DNA of 37,130 nt from Chthoniobacterales bacterium (GCA_025935755.1 JAICUQ010000014.1:1-37130); one strand, 5' to 3'. Numbered from the stretch's first letter, positions 14,726-23,841 are shown. Numbers and translations: made by a program. The notes: generated by a model not told the origin, from the sequence alone.

Positions 14726-17161
14726 ATGCATTCACCCCGGACGATCGAACGAGCCGGTCCAGTTGATTCACGGGTACGAACGCCGCCTCCGTCGCTCACC
14801 GCCGCTGCCGCGCTCAACGGAATCTGGAGCCTTTTGCTGATCGCGTTCGTTGTTGCCGCGCTGTACTTCGGGCGATCGCTGTTCGTGCCGGTTGCTCTTG
14901 CTACGCTGATCACGTTTTTGCTGTCCAGGTTAGTCACGCGCTTGGAACGCTGGATCGGCCGCATCGCGGCCGTGTTAGTGACAGTCATTGCGATGTTCAC
15001 CATCTTTGGCGCGGTGAGTTGGGTCATTGGACGACAAGTGATCGATCTGGCTGACAAAATGCCTGACTACCAGGCCAATATCACCACCAAAATCCGATCG
15101 CTCAGACTGCCTGCCGGCGGACCTCTGGCGCGATTTTCATCCAGCGTTCACGAGCTGCAGAACGAGTTCGTTGCGCCCACTGCCGCTCCGGAAACGAACC
15201 GAACCGGCAGTACTCTCTCAAAGAGAACCCCGGCGCCTGTCGGGTCTCCCATCCCGGTAAAGGTGATCGAAGGCCGCAACGCAATCCCGCAACTGATGCA
15301 GGAGACTCTCAGCGCGATTCTGAGTCCGCTCGGTATGGCTGCATTGGTGCTATTGCTCGTTATTTTCATGCTGCTAAAAAGAGAGGACATTCGCGGCAGA
15401 TTGATTCGTTTGCTAGGGCAGGGGCGAATCAGCACAACCACCCACGCCATGGAAGACGCTGGACGCCGTGTGTCACGTTATCTATCCACGCAGTTTCTGG
15501 TCAACACGTGTTACGGCATCTGCGTTGCCGTTGGACTGCAGCTGATTGGAGTTCCCAATGCCGCTCTATGGGGATTATTAGCCGGTGTGCTAAGGTTCAT
15601 CCCTTACGTTGGCCCATGGGTGGGCGCTCTCCTGCCGGTGTTACTATCGTTCGCCATCTCTGCAAGCTGGTTCATACCTCTAATGACCATCACGTTGTTT
15701 GTCGTGTTAGAGCTGATTGTATCGAATTTCATCGAACCCTGGTTATACGGTGCGAACACCGGTGTTTCGCCGTTTGCGTTGATCATTTCGGCGGTATTCT
15801 GGACCTGGCTATGGGGACCGGTTGGTCTGGTACTTTCTACTCCTATGACTGTGTGTTTGGCGGTGATAGGACGACATGTTCCGCGGCTCGAGTCTCTCGG
15901 GATCCTGTTGAGCGAGGATCAACCACTGGCGCCTCATGAGGAGTTTTACCACCGGCTCCTGTCGTTCTCGCTGGATAGCTCGGAAGAATTTGCAAACAAA
16001 TACGCCGATACGGAATCACTGAGTGCGGTCTACGATAACGTTTTAATTCCCGCGATCGCTGCTGTCGAAATCGACGCGCATGCGGGCTCACTGACTCCGG
16101 AGCAAAGGACCTCCGCATTGCAGCGAGTTCATGAAATCATAGATGAATTCAGCAGCCGCGAGGTTTCACCTGTTGCTGAAGATGACCAACAGAATGCGGG
16201 ACTGACCAGTGTCGCTCCTGCGATTGGCAACCGTGTTCTTTGTCTTCCCGCGAGCGCCTATCGCGACGAACTTGCCGGGGAGATGCTCGCACAGCTACTT
16301 CGGCACCACGGATATGAAGCTGAAAGCTTACCCGCGCAGCTGACGCACGAAGAGTTGCTCGATCGGACTGTTGAACATCAGCCGGAATGCATCTGCGTTT
16401 CGGTGTTGCCGCCTACAAGTATCGCTGAGGCTCGCCACCTCACTTCCGCGATTCGTGAGCGACTTGGAAGTCCGACAATTCTCGTCGGCGTCTGGAGTAC
16501 AAGGTTTGATGCCGAGAAGCTGAGAGAACGGTTGAAGGGCGTGCATATAAGCGATGTAGCCGTCTCCCTCGCAGACGCGGTGCAACGGATTGACAAAATG
16601 ACTGCTGCAATTCCCGACACAATGAAGGCGGCGCCCATCCTACCTAACGAGAAAGAGCGCCTGGCGGAACTAGACGGGTTAAATCTTCTCGATACGCCAA
16701 GGGAAGCAAATTTCGATCATGTTACCGAGCGCCTGGCAAAACTTTTCAGGGTTCCAATCGCACTGATAACTTTGATCGATAAAAACCGGCAGTGGTTCAA
16801 ATCACAGACCGGATTGCCAGCCGACCTTGCCGAGGCGCGCTCCACCTCGCGCGACGTTTCGCTTTGCGGGCACGTTGTTGCCAACGATGAACGATTAATC
16901 GTACGCGACCTGGCGCGGGATCCCCGGTTCGCTAACAACCCTTTTGTGAAGGAACACGGCCTGCGGTTCTACGCTGGGGTCCCTTTACGCGGACCCAATG
17001 GCCTTCCGATTGGATCATTGTGCATCCTCGACACGAAACCGCGCGATATGACACAGCAGGAGCAGGAACTGCTTAAGATGATCGGTGACGACGTGATGGA
17101 AGAGATAAAGCGACGCCCCGTTGCCGAGGTGCCGAAAATCGCTGTTGCGGAAAAAACATAG
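14726..17161 (+). CDS. AI-2E family transporter fused to B12-binding-like and GAF domains
   Basis: 811 residues from the ATG at 14726 (a TTG lies two codons upstream). Residues ~28-400 are the AI-2E/PerM exporter fold: hydrophobic helices at the start, then an amphipathic soluble segment, then the family's conserved membrane half (LIGVPNAALWGLLAGVLRFI, SNFIEPWLYGANTGVSP, GPVGLVLSTPMTVCLAVIGR). Residues ~500-620 form a Rossmann-like domain in the style of B12-binding modules (RVLCLPASAYRDELAGEML), but the cobalamin-ligand DxHxxG is missing. Residues ~640-795 are a GAF sensory domain (PIALITLIDKNRQWFKSQTG, DVSLCGHVV, GLRFYAGVPL, GSLCILDTKPR). AI-2E proteins move small molecules or ions; the long form with the B12-like extension is, as I recall, known, while the added GAF is unusual. 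The soluble part is probably cytoplasmic, hinting at transport gated by a small ligand or redox state. Confidence 0.9.
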   Translation: MHSPRTIERAGPVDSRVRTPPPSLTAAAALNGIWSLLLIAFVVAALYFGRSLFVPVALATLITFLLSRLVTRLERWIGRIAAVLVTVIAMFTIFGAVSWVIGRQVIDLADKMPDYQANITTKIRSLRLPAGGPLARFSSSVHELQNEFVAPTAAPETNRTGSTLSKRTPAPVGSPIPVKVIEGRNAIPQLMQETLSAILSPLGMAALVLLLVIFMLLKREDIRGRLIRLLGQGRISTTTHAMEDAGRRVSRYLSTQFLVNTCYGICVAVGLQLIGVPNAALWGLLAGVLRFIPYVGPWVGALLPVLLSFAISASWFIPLMTITLFVVLELIVSNFIEPWLYGANTGVSPFALIISAVFWTWLWGPVGLVLSTPMTVCLAVIGRHVPRLESLGILLSEDQPLAPHEEFYHRLLSFSLDSSEEFANKYADTESLSAVYDNVLIPAIAAVEIDAHAGSLTPEQRTSALQRVHEIIDEFSSREVSPVAEDDQQNAGLTSVAPAIGNRVLCLPASAYRDELAGEMLAQLLRHHGYEAESLPAQLTHEELLDRTVEHQPECICVSVLPPTSIAEARHLTSAIRERLGSPTILVGVWSTRFDAEKLRERLKGVHISDVAVSLADAVQRIDKMTAAIPDTMKAAPILPNEKERLAELDGLNLLDTPREANFDHVTERLAKLFRVPIALITLIDKNRQWFKSQTGLPADLAEARSTSRDVSLCGHVVANDERLIVRDLARDPRFANNPFVKEHGLRFYAGVPLRGPNGLPIGSLCILDTKPRDMTQQEQELLKMIGDDVMEEIKRRPVAEVPKIAVAEKT

Positions 17162-17515
17162 AATTTACCGCATCCGTTTTTCCTTACCTGCGGTCATTTC
17201 TGTAAAACCATTGGCTGGCGTGGTGCAAACTCCTCATGGGGTGGTCGAATGATGAGAACGGAAAGATGCGGGGAGTTCCTCCTTCTGCTGTGGAGAGGGA
17301 GATGAATCGATGTTTCTTCACGTAATTCGCGGTTAGTTCCTTCGGCCACGGTGGAACTGACAATTGTTGAAAACAGGTGTCGCCATCGGCGACCCGAGAG
17401 CATCAATTCAAAATATCCGGTTGTAATCTTCTCTAAAATGCTAGTCTAGACGGCGAAATGCGAAGGAGGTCTTCGGGCTTCGCGCAACGCTTGAATGGGA
17501 ACCGATGGAAAAGTA
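17162..17515. other. Intergenic region without a supported gene
   Basis: About 350 bp. A possible ACCGCA/TGCGGT stem lies just after the preceding stop (17168-17196), and a small GTCGCC-ATC-GGCGAC hairpin lies near 17380. AAGGAGG occurs at 17463-17469 but is not at useful distance from a start with coding features. Nothing else was recognised. Confidence 0.45.
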
Positions 17516-18310
17516 ATGGGGAAACGCTGCGCACTTGCTCTTTTTTGTTTCGCCCTCTTCATCGCGTTCGATCCCGCGTTTGCTCAAATCGAGGCGGGCA
17601 GCGAAAAAGACAAAACAAGCATGAGAAAACCGTCGCCCTCTCGAGCAGCGCGGCCATTCGCATGGAAAACCAACATCGTAACGACAGTTTTTTGGATCGG
17701 TGAAAAGCCCGGCGGAAATAATCTTGTCCCGAATCGCACGAGTGCCTGGGACAAACAATGGACTAAAAATTATGGTGGCTTTGACGACCCCGATCCTGCC
17801 AATCGACGTAACTATGTGCCGGTAAAGTTTAAGCCGCGGCAGAACCCGTTTTATTGCGCGCTGCCGTACAACGACAAGGCACATACCGGTCACCGGCCGG
17901 AAGCGCCGCGTGTTGTTCCATGGTTCCAAGCCGCCTACCAGGGACCAGCTGTTTCGACTTGCAAAGACCGATGGGTCGCAATCCGCAAGGGCAATCGAAT
18001 CGCTTATGCACAATGGGAAGATGCGGGGCCCTTCCGAACGGACCACTGGCAATATGTCTTTGGCAATGAACGCCCGAAACCCAACCTGAATAAGGGCGCC
18101 GGCCTCGATGTTTCTCCCGCGGTGAGAGACTATCTCGGACTGAAACCGACCGATGTCACCGACTGGCGGTTCGTGGAATTTAGTCAGGTGCCGCATGGCC
18201 CCTGGTCAACTTTGGGTGAAAACAACACCTTTGTGACTAATCCTCGCAAAAAAGGTGTGCAGGTCACCGAGCGATCAAACCAAACCAGAGCAGGTGCGAT
18301 TGCCCGATAA
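17516..18310 (+). CDS. Exported RlpA-like (double-psi barrel type) protein
   Basis: About 264 residues from ATG 17516 (an in-frame ATG at 17495 adds seven polar residues). Signal peptide MGKRCALALFCFALFIAF with cleavage near AFAQ. The body has TTVFWIGEKPGG, PFYCALPYND, a CxxxW segment (TCKDRWVAIRKGNRIAYAQW), then EDAGPF and GAGLDVSPAVRDYLGL. The late GLDVSP-A-x-x-L-G element and the preceding EDAGPF glycine turn are like the closing strands of RlpA-type double-psi beta-barrels, which bind or cut peptidoglycan glycan strands. The usual catalytic Asp motif is partly recognisable (WEDAGP). Only 18 bp separate it from the L,D-transpeptidase gene, supporting a cell-wall role. Fold inferred from motifs, moderate confidence. 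Confidence 0.7.
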   Translation: MGKRCALALFCFALFIAFDPAFAQIEAGSEKDKTSMRKPSPSRAARPFAWKTNIVTTVFWIGEKPGGNNLVPNRTSAWDKQWTKNYGGFDDPDPANRRNYVPVKFKPRQNPFYCALPYNDKAHTGHRPEAPRVVPWFQAAYQGPAVSTCKDRWVAIRKGNRIAYAQWEDAGPFRTDHWQYVFGNERPKPNLNKGAGLDVSPAVRDYLGLKPTDVTDWRFVEFSQVPHGPWSTLGENNTFVTNPRKKGVQVTERSNQTRAGAIAR

Positions 18311-18328
18311 CCGTCCGGTATCGAATGT

Positions 18329-18859
18329 ATGAATCGGTCTGCGCAGTTGTTGGCTTTTTGGGCAACGCTCGTCAGTTTGACGGGCTGCAGCACCGTGACA
18401 GACATGGTGACCTCGAACCTGCCGGAGTCTCATTCAGGACGACCGACAATCGTCGTGAGTTTACGGGCACAGGAAGCGTATCTCTATCGGGCCGGGCAGA
18501 GAACGGCATCATCGCGGATCTCCAGTGGCCGCGAAGGTTACCGTACTCCTGTTGGCCGGTTTCGAGTGATTCGCAAGGACCAGGATCATCGCTCGAGCAT
18601 TTACGGTGACTACCTCGATGACTCTGGCCGCGTCGTAAAGGCTAACGTCGATATCCGCCGCGCCGCGAAACCGCCGCATTCGCACTTTGTTGGATCGCCG
18701 ATGCCCTACTTTCTGGAATTCTCGCCAGGTTACGGATTGCACCAGGGTTATCTGCCAGGCGTGCCCGCATCACACGGATGTATCCGAATGCCTTACTGGA
18801 AGGCACGCCAATTCTATAATGCCGCGCACATCGGCACGTTGGTGATCATCAAATCGTAG
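18329..18859 (+). CDS. L,D-transpeptidase (YkuD) lipoprotein
   Basis: 176 residues. The N-terminus MNRSAQLLAFWATLVSLTGC is a lipoprotein signal with lipobox LTGC (Cys20). The YkuD catalytic domain covers residues ~38-175: IVVSLRAQEAYLYRAGQ, YRTPVGRFRVIRKD, then His138 in GLHQG and the active-site motif SHGCIRM with Cys151 and Arg153. These enzymes form 3-3 crosslinks in peptidoglycan or attach lipoproteins to it. The motif is intact, so activity is likely, and the lipid anchor puts it in the periplasm on a membrane. It is immediately downstream of the RlpA-like gene (18 bp) and probably in the same transcript. No separate LysM or PG-binding domain is present. Confidence 0.92.
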   Translation: MNRSAQLLAFWATLVSLTGCSTVTDMVTSNLPESHSGRPTIVVSLRAQEAYLYRAGQRTASSRISSGREGYRTPVGRFRVIRKDQDHRSSIYGDYLDDSGRVVKANVDIRRAAKPPHSHFVGSPMPYFLEFSPGYGLHQGYLPGVPASHGCIRMPYWKARQFYNAAHIGTLVIIKS

Positions 18860-18875
18860 AAAGTAGTCCGCGCGA

Positions 18876-18900
18876 GCTGCGGCAAATTTTTTACCGCAGC
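18876..18900 (+). terminator. Possible terminator or extragenic hairpin after the YkuD gene
   Basis: GCTGCGG and CCGCAGC form a perfect 7-bp stem around an 11-nt loop containing TTTTTT, starting 17 bp after the YkuD stop. A proper U-run after the stem is missing, so termination by this element is only a guess. Confidence 0.4.
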
Positions 18901-19083
18901 GTTTGTCACAACCCTGCAGTTCCGCCCATTCGAGGAAGTTACCCCCGCTGCGGAGTTCAGTATCTAACTCCAAGTTGTGTTACCAGAACATCCACCAGCG
19001 GGATGTAATTCGAATCGTGTATCAAAAGCCAGTGTAGGATCTCGGTCGAGAGGCATTGGCGAACGTAACCACCAGTGAAGGAT

Positions 19084-19332
19084 ATGAAATTATCTGTTGA
19101 AGCAAAAGTGGCTGCTGCTGTAGCAGCGGGTTTTATAGCCTTAACTGCGGCGGAAATCGGGCAGGGAGGGGCTGAAGCACAAAGTAACGGGCCTAACAAC
19201 TATAGTCCGACCGTTCGTTCAGGGTTGAACACACAGACGACCTGGCAGGCATCTGAAAGTTCGCTGCCGGATGAATCGGCGGCGGACCGAATGGAAAACG
19301 TCTTCTCACACGTGAATCGAGTTCAACCCTAG
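19084..19332 (+). CDS. Small exported protein of unknown function
   Basis: 82 residues from ATG 19084 (GTG 19075 adds three). The N-terminus has a Lys-bearing start (MKLSVEAKVAAAVAAGFIAL) and an Ala-rich hydrophobic stretch ending near GGAEAQS, a plausible Sec signal peptide. The mature part is polar, rich in Ser/Asn/Thr, with no motif I recognise. AAGG lies just 2 nt before the ATG, which is too close for a good ribosome site. It sits between the YkuD gene and the convergent xseA, stops about 40 bp apart. It could be a real small secreted protein, judged on signal peptide alone. Confidence 0.5.
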   Translation: MKLSVEAKVAAAVAAGFIALTAAEIGQGGAEAQSNGPNNYSPTVRSGLNTQTTWQASESSLPDESAADRMENVFSHVNRVQP

Positions 19333-19370
19333 ACTCCAAACAAGTTTCTCTGAATGCGGGTGTTGCTCTG

Positions 19371-20660
19371 TTAGAGAACTTCTGAATCGAACTCGCCATC
19401 ACTCACACGGGTACGGATTCTGGACCTGGGCGTAACGGCCGACGTAGTCCGGATGATTTGGCCTCCATCGTTCATGGTGATGCTGTAACCCCGGCGCAGC
19501 GTCGCTTCGGGTCCCATCACGCGCAAGATACCTTCGATGCGGCTGAAGCGGTGCCTTGCGTTTTCGATAACTCGCACAGGAGAGGCAAGCAGTCGCCGGC
19601 GCAAATCGGCCACATAATTGCGGCGCATCATCAGCTCGCGCATCGGACTGCGGGCTTGCATAACGCGAACCGCATGATCCAATCCGCGTTTGTACCCCTC
19701 GATCTTGTGCGCAAGACAGCGGCGTAAGTTTTCGCGCCCGTGGTCCAGCCGTTGTTGAACATCGCGAATGCGGCTGAGCAACTGACGCCCCAGCGTGCGC
19801 GAGCAGCGGTCGAGCTGACGCTGCAGATCGATCACATCTGGAACAATCAACTCGGCCGCTGCGCTCGGAGTAGGCGCGCGGAGGTCCGCGACGAAATCGC
19901 ATATGGTAAAATCAATTTCGTGACCGACCGCGGATACGACGGGTATGGCCGAATGGGATATGGCCCGGGCGACGATTTCCTCGTTGAACTCCCACAGATC
20001 TTCAATGCTGCCTCCCCCGCGTGTCACCAGGATGAGATCGACAGGGGCAAACATCTCGTTAGGCCTGGTGAAGTCGCGAATAGCGACGGCAATTTCCTGT
20101 GCCGCCCCGATTCCCTGCACGCGCACCGGGTTGATCAAAATCTCCAACCATGGAGCGCGGCGACGCAGCACGTTAAGCACATCGCGGATTGCCGCGCCGC
20201 TTAACGACGTCACAATCCCGATCCGTCGCGGACACTTCGGCAACGCCCGTTTCCGTTCCTGAGAAAATAAACCTTCCGCCTCAAGCTTGCGTTTTAACGC
20301 TTCAAACTTCGCCTGGAGAAGTCCGACTCCGCGGGGCTGAAGAATCTGAACATTCAGCTGGTATTGGCCACGGGCCTCAAAGACGGTGACGCTGCCGTAG
20401 ACTTGTACCTGCGCGCCATCGGCAGGCGATTGCCGCTGGGGGACCATGGTGTCCCGCCAGATCACACATGAGATCTGGGTCCGTTGATCTTTGAGCGTGA
20501 AGTATTGATGGCCGCTCGGATGCAATTTGTAGTTTGAGATTTCTCCCTGGACCCAGACAGCAGCAAACCTTGTCTCGAGCGTACCCCGTATGCTTCGCGT
20601 CAACTCAGAGACCGTGAAAACTTTCGCGGTCTGTTGAAAAAAATCCGCTTTCAGTTGCAT
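19371..20660 (-). CDS. xseA: Exodeoxyribonuclease VII large subunit
   Basis: About 429 residues from the ATG at 20660 (an in-frame upstream start at 20681 is possible). XseA with XseB forms exonuclease VII, which degrades single-stranded DNA from both ends in repair. The N-terminal OB fold is clear (VFTVSELTRSIRGTLETRF, VWVQGEISNYKLHPSGHQYF), followed by the catalytic core (RIGIVTSLSGAAIRDVLNVL, LILVTRGGGSIEDLWEFNEE, PVVSAVGHEIDFTICDFVAD, RAPTPSAAAELIVPD). The coiled-coil region and a C-terminal beta tail (RRGYSITMNDGGQIIRT) complete it. All hallmarks are intact. The small subunit xseB, often adjacent, is not seen downstream; it must lie elsewhere in the genome. Confidence 0.97.
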   Translation of the reverse strand: MQLKADFFQQTAKVFTVSELTRSIRGTLETRFAAVWVQGEISNYKLHPSGHQYFTLKDQRTQISCVIWRDTMVPQRQSPADGAQVQVYGSVTVFEARGQYQLNVQILQPRGVGLLQAKFEALKRKLEAEGLFSQERKRALPKCPRRIGIVTSLSGAAIRDVLNVLRRRAPWLEILINPVRVQGIGAAQEIAVAIRDFTRPNEMFAPVDLILVTRGGGSIEDLWEFNEEIVARAISHSAIPVVSAVGHEIDFTICDFVADLRAPTPSAAAELIVPDVIDLQRQLDRCSRTLGRQLLSRIRDVQQRLDHGRENLRRCLAHKIEGYKRGLDHAVRVMQARSPMRELMMRRNYVADLRRRLLASPVRVIENARHRFSRIEGILRVMGPEATLRRGYSITMNDGGQIIRTTSAVTPRSRIRTRVSDGEFDSEVL

Positions 20661-20827
20661 TCGAACTACCAAGTTAAACACAGAGATCGTTCAGGGTGCA
20701 TAACTTTATTACATTCAACTCGTCGTTAGGGGACTCCTGTACCACAAGCTGTTGATTGGAAGATCCTTGCTACACAAGCTGATGGTTCTTGACTGGGTCA
20801 CGTGGCATCGGAGATGATTGGATACCT

Positions 20828-22060
20828 ATGAAAATTCGGGTGTTCCTTCGCGTCATGGTTTGTGGACTCCTTCTGGTGGCCATCACTCCCACAGGAGAAC
20901 TTCAAGCGGCGAGTTCCCAACGAATAGTGAAAATCGGCGTGCTGGCGTCGTTAAACGGATCGGGGTTCTCGCTTGGCAGGAACACCGTAGCCGCATTGCG
21001 GATCGCTGCAGCGGATATTCAAAACATCCATCCTCAGTATAACCCGGTGCGATTCCGGTTCCTCGTTCGCGATACGCAGCAGGATCCATCGCGTGCGCTG
21101 AACGCGATTCAGGACCTCCATTCCCGCGGCGTCAAGATCGTCATCGGGCCACAGACCAGCTCCGAAGTGGCGATGATAAAACCTTTCGCAGATGCGAATA
21201 ACATTCTGGTGATCAGCCAGGGCAGCACAGCATCTTCGCTCGCCATCCCCGGCGACAACATTCTTCGGTTTTGCCCTAACGACAGGCGCGAGGCTGAAGC
21301 GCTTGTAGCTTTGTTACAGCACGACGGCATTCGGGCCGTTGTTCCGCTTTGGCGCAACGACGCCGGTAACAATGGTCTGCACGACTCCGTGAAGATAAGG
21401 TTTCAGGCTTTTGGAGGCAGAGTCACTCCAGGGTTTCGCTACGACCCGAACACCTCAGACTTTTCCGCCGCAACCAACCGTGTTGCGTCCCAGATCGGGA
21501 ATCTGATTAGCGGTGGCATTAGCCCGTCTGCGATCGCGATTTATCTCGCGGGGTTCGATGAGGTCGTCGATATATTTCATTCAGCACAGGACAATCCTAC
21601 ACTCGCCAACACAGCCTGGTACGGCAGCGATGGGGTCGCGCTTTCCGCGGCATTGACAGGCGATTCGAGCGCGGCCGGTTTTGCCGCAAGTGTTGGTTAT
21701 CCAAATCCCATTTTTGGATTGCCGGATGCACTGCGCAATCGTTGGCAGCCGATTGCTGATCAAGTCGAAGGGCGCACCGGTATCACGCCAGATGCGTTTG
21801 CGTTGTCTGCTTACGATGCCCTCTTCGTGGTGAACCTGGCATTACAACATCCGAAGCCACTCAAAAATTTCCAAAAATTCAAACAGGAAGTCATCGAGGA
21901 AGCAGATCATTATCACGGCATTACCGGATCCACAGCGCTCGACCCGGCTGGCGACCGGCTGAACGGCGATTTCGATTTTTGGGCGGTGCGGCTGCGCAGC
22001 GGCGCCTACACCTGGTTGCGAGTGGCGACTTACAGTAACGGCTTGCTTAGGGTTTTCTGA
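20828..22060 (+). CDS. Leu/Ile/Val-type periplasmic ligand-binding protein (orphan)
   Basis: 410 residues from ATG 20828, which follows GGAGATG at about 12 nt; the longer frame from TTG 20789 has no signal-like start. Signal peptide MKIRVFLRVMVCGLLLVAIT with likely cleavage after LQAA. The body is a type I periplasmic-binding (Peripla_BP_6/LivK) fold: VKIGVLASLNGSGFSLGRNT, IQDLHSRGVKIVIGPQTSSE, IYLAGFDEVVDIFHSAQ, ITPDAFALSAYDALFVVNLA. Such proteins deliver amino acids, amides or aromatic acids to ABC importers, or serve as sensors. No permease or ATPase gene is nearby, so it may act with a distant transporter. The ligand cannot be told. Confidence 0.9.
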   Translation: MKIRVFLRVMVCGLLLVAITPTGELQAASSQRIVKIGVLASLNGSGFSLGRNTVAALRIAAADIQNIHPQYNPVRFRFLVRDTQQDPSRALNAIQDLHSRGVKIVIGPQTSSEVAMIKPFADANNILVISQGSTASSLAIPGDNILRFCPNDRREAEALVALLQHDGIRAVVPLWRNDAGNNGLHDSVKIRFQAFGGRVTPGFRYDPNTSDFSAATNRVASQIGNLISGGISPSAIAIYLAGFDEVVDIFHSAQDNPTLANTAWYGSDGVALSAALTGDSSAAGFAASVGYPNPIFGLPDALRNRWQPIADQVEGRTGITPDAFALSAYDALFVVNLALQHPKPLKNFQKFKQEVIEEADHYHGITGSTALDPAGDRLNGDFDFWAVRLRSGAYTWLRVATYSNGLLRVF

Positions 22061-22165
22061 GCGGTGGCCGCGGCGACGTGACCGCGTTGGATCCGATCCG
22101 TTGCAAGCCGACCCGGCGCTGCAGGCCTTTCAATTCACAGAAATCGAAACAGATTTCGAGTTTTT

Positions 22166-22177
22166 GGTGAATTCGAA
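22166..22177. repeat. 12-bp repeat flanking ruvB, left copy
   Basis: GGTGAATTCGAA here occurs as its exact reverse complement at 23292-23303, so ruvB is bracketed by an inverted pair. It may belong to a small AT-rich extragenic repeat; chance is possible because it contains the palindrome TTCGAA. Confidence 0.5.
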
Positions 22178-22220
22178 TTCCGATCTGCGCGTGACCCGCG
22201 CTTGCCTCTGAGCCGTTACG

Positions 22221-23219
22221 CTACAGAAGCTCAGCCTGCGTGCCTCCCGGCATTTTGAGTCCAAGTTTACGATAGGCGTTTGCAGTGGCGACGCGGCCTT
22301 GCGCTGTGCGCTTGAGATAGCCTTCCATGATTAAGTACGGCTCGTTTACTTCTTCAATGGTTCCGGCTTCTTCGCCGACTGCGACGGCAAGCGAATTCAG
22401 CCCAACAGGACCGCCATTAAATTTATGTATCAATGCCTCAATGATGCGTTTATCCCATTGATCGAATCCGTCCCGATCGATTTCGAGCATGGCCAGTGCG
22501 CGATCTGCAAGTTCGGCAGTGATTTTCCCTTCGGCTTTGACCTGCACATAATCGCGCACCCAACGCAGCAGATTGTTCGCCGTGCGCGGAGTCCCGCGTG
22601 AGCGTGCCGCGATCTCGGCTGCGCCGGCTGAGTCGATTTCCACGCCTAACAACTGAGCACTGCGCACAATGATTTTCTGCATTTCGTCAGCGTTGTAATA
22701 ATCGAGTCGCGCCGTCATCCCGAAACGCGAACGCAGAGGCGCGCTGACCATACCCGCGCGGGTCGTAGCGCCGACCAACGTGAACTTTGGCAAATTGAGC
22801 CGCAGACTTCGCGCCTGAGGCCCCTGGTCAATGATGATGTCGAGCCGGTAATCTTCCATCGCCGGGTACAGGTACTCCTCGATGGCCGGTTGCAGTCGAT
22901 GAATCTCGTCGATGAAGAGCACGTCGCCTTTTTCGAGGCTGGTAAGAAGTCCTGCGAGTTCTCCGGCCTTCTCAATGACCGGGCCGCTGGTATTTTTAAT
23001 GTTCACGCCCATCGCGTTGGCGATGATGTACGCAAGCGTTGTCTTACCGAGCCCGGATGGGCCGCTCAGCAGAATGTGCTCGAGGACGTCGCCTCGTTTC
23101 TTGGCTGCTTCCACCATTAACTCGAGGCGCTCGCGGACTTTTACCTGGCCGTTAAACTCGGCGAACGCCGGTGGACGCAGCGAAATTTCAAAAGCCGCAT
23201 CTGGTTCTGGCGGTTTCAT
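22221..23219 (-). CDS. ruvB: Holliday junction branch migration helicase RuvB
   Basis: 332 residues, AAA+ ATPase hexamer that with RuvA drives branch migration of Holliday junctions in recombination repair. Walker A GPSGLGKT lies at 53-60, Walker B LFIDEIH with D104/E105, sensor 1 near VGATTRAG (149-156) and the arginine finger in LRSRFG (about R165). The N-terminal entry [13 protein letters not shown] is the normal RuvB start, and the C-terminal winged-helix domain ends in GLKMPGG. Length and domains are complete. ruvA and ruvC are not in the window, so the usual ruvAB/ruvC cluster is split here. The RsbW-like gene lies upstream on the same strand, about 85 bp away. Confidence 0.98.
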   Translation of the reverse strand: MKPPEPDAAFEISLRPPAFAEFNGQVKVRERLELMVEAAKKRGDVLEHILLSGPSGLGKTTLAYIIANAMGVNIKNTSGPVIEKAGELAGLLTSLEKGDVLFIDEIHRLQPAIEEYLYPAMEDYRLDIIIDQGPQARSLRLNLPKFTLVGATTRAGMVSAPLRSRFGMTARLDYYNADEMQKIIVRSAQLLGVEIDSAGAAEIAARSRGTPRTANNLLRWVRDYVQVKAEGKITAELADRALAMLEIDRDGFDQWDKRIIEALIHKFNGGPVGLNSLAVAVGEEAGTIEEVNEPYLIMEGYLKRTAQGRVATANAYRKLGLKMPGGTQAELL

Positions 23220-23291
23220 GGTGACAAACCTGAATGGTTACATCGAGAATCGTTGCATCGGCAAATCGAATTTCGTTCACGATTCACGAAT

Positions 23292-23303
23292 TTCGAATTC
23301 ACC
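23292..23303. repeat. 12-bp repeat flanking ruvB, right copy
   Basis: TTCGAATTCACC, reverse complement of 22166-22177. The surrounding 23220-23305 is a short AT-rich stretch with repeated CGAATTTCG words between the RsbW-like gene and ruvB. Confidence 0.5.
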
Positions 23304-23305
23304 TT

Positions 23306-23710
23306 TCACGATTCGAGATTTTTTGTCAGCACCAACTCCGTGCCGCGGCGTTTGTGGATGTAATCTACCTGGTCGAAGGCGTAACGGATCAAGTGAAGAC
23401 CAAGCCCGCCTGGTTTGATCATGTCATGCGACCGGCCTTTCATTTCATGCGGGAAAACTTTGTCCCCATAGTCTCGCAAGCGCAGGCGCACGCATTTGCG
23501 TAATCCCTCCATTTGCAACGAGATCGGTTTATCGTCTCGCAAACGGTACGCGTACCGGATGACGTTCGTGCATGCTTCATCCACGCCGAGCACCATCAAC
23601 ATTTGCTGCTTTTCTGAAAATGGATAGCCCTTGAGGAAATCGCGGACGCATTTCCTCAGTAGCGCCAGGTTCGCAGTGTGACTGCTAAATTCGACTTTGC
23701 TTCGTTTCAT
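23306..23710 (-). CDS. RsbW-like ATP-binding protein (HATPase_c_2)
   Basis: 134 residues with the single GHKL ATPase fold of anti-sigma-factor kinases. The N box is GVDEACTNVIRYAY (E45, N49), and the G box is PGGLGLHLIRYAFD (residues 100-113), both well kept. The ADP-binding arginine-rich middle strand (LRLRDYGD) is also typical. Proteins of this size are usually serine kinases of the partner-switch type that bind a sigma factor or an anti-anti-sigma (STAS) protein. No such partner is adjacent; the only neighbour is ruvB downstream on the same strand. Regulation of the stress genes at 11525-12815 would be a tempting but unproven link. Confidence 0.88.
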   Translation of the reverse strand: MKRSKVEFSSHTANLALLRKCVRDFLKGYPFSEKQQMLMVLGVDEACTNVIRYAYRLRDDKPISLQMEGLRKCVRLRLRDYGDKVFPHEMKGRSHDMIKPGGLGLHLIRYAFDQVDYIHKRRGTELVLTKNLES

Positions 23711-23841
23711 CGCAGCTCGTGCAAACGGGAGCAGATTTCAGCTGTTGATTCAAGGATGACCATGTTTCGACATGCGGCGGGATGCCGACGCGTGCAAAAA
23801 GCCGATGGACAGTCAATCAAAGCGCTGTTCAATTTTGCCTG

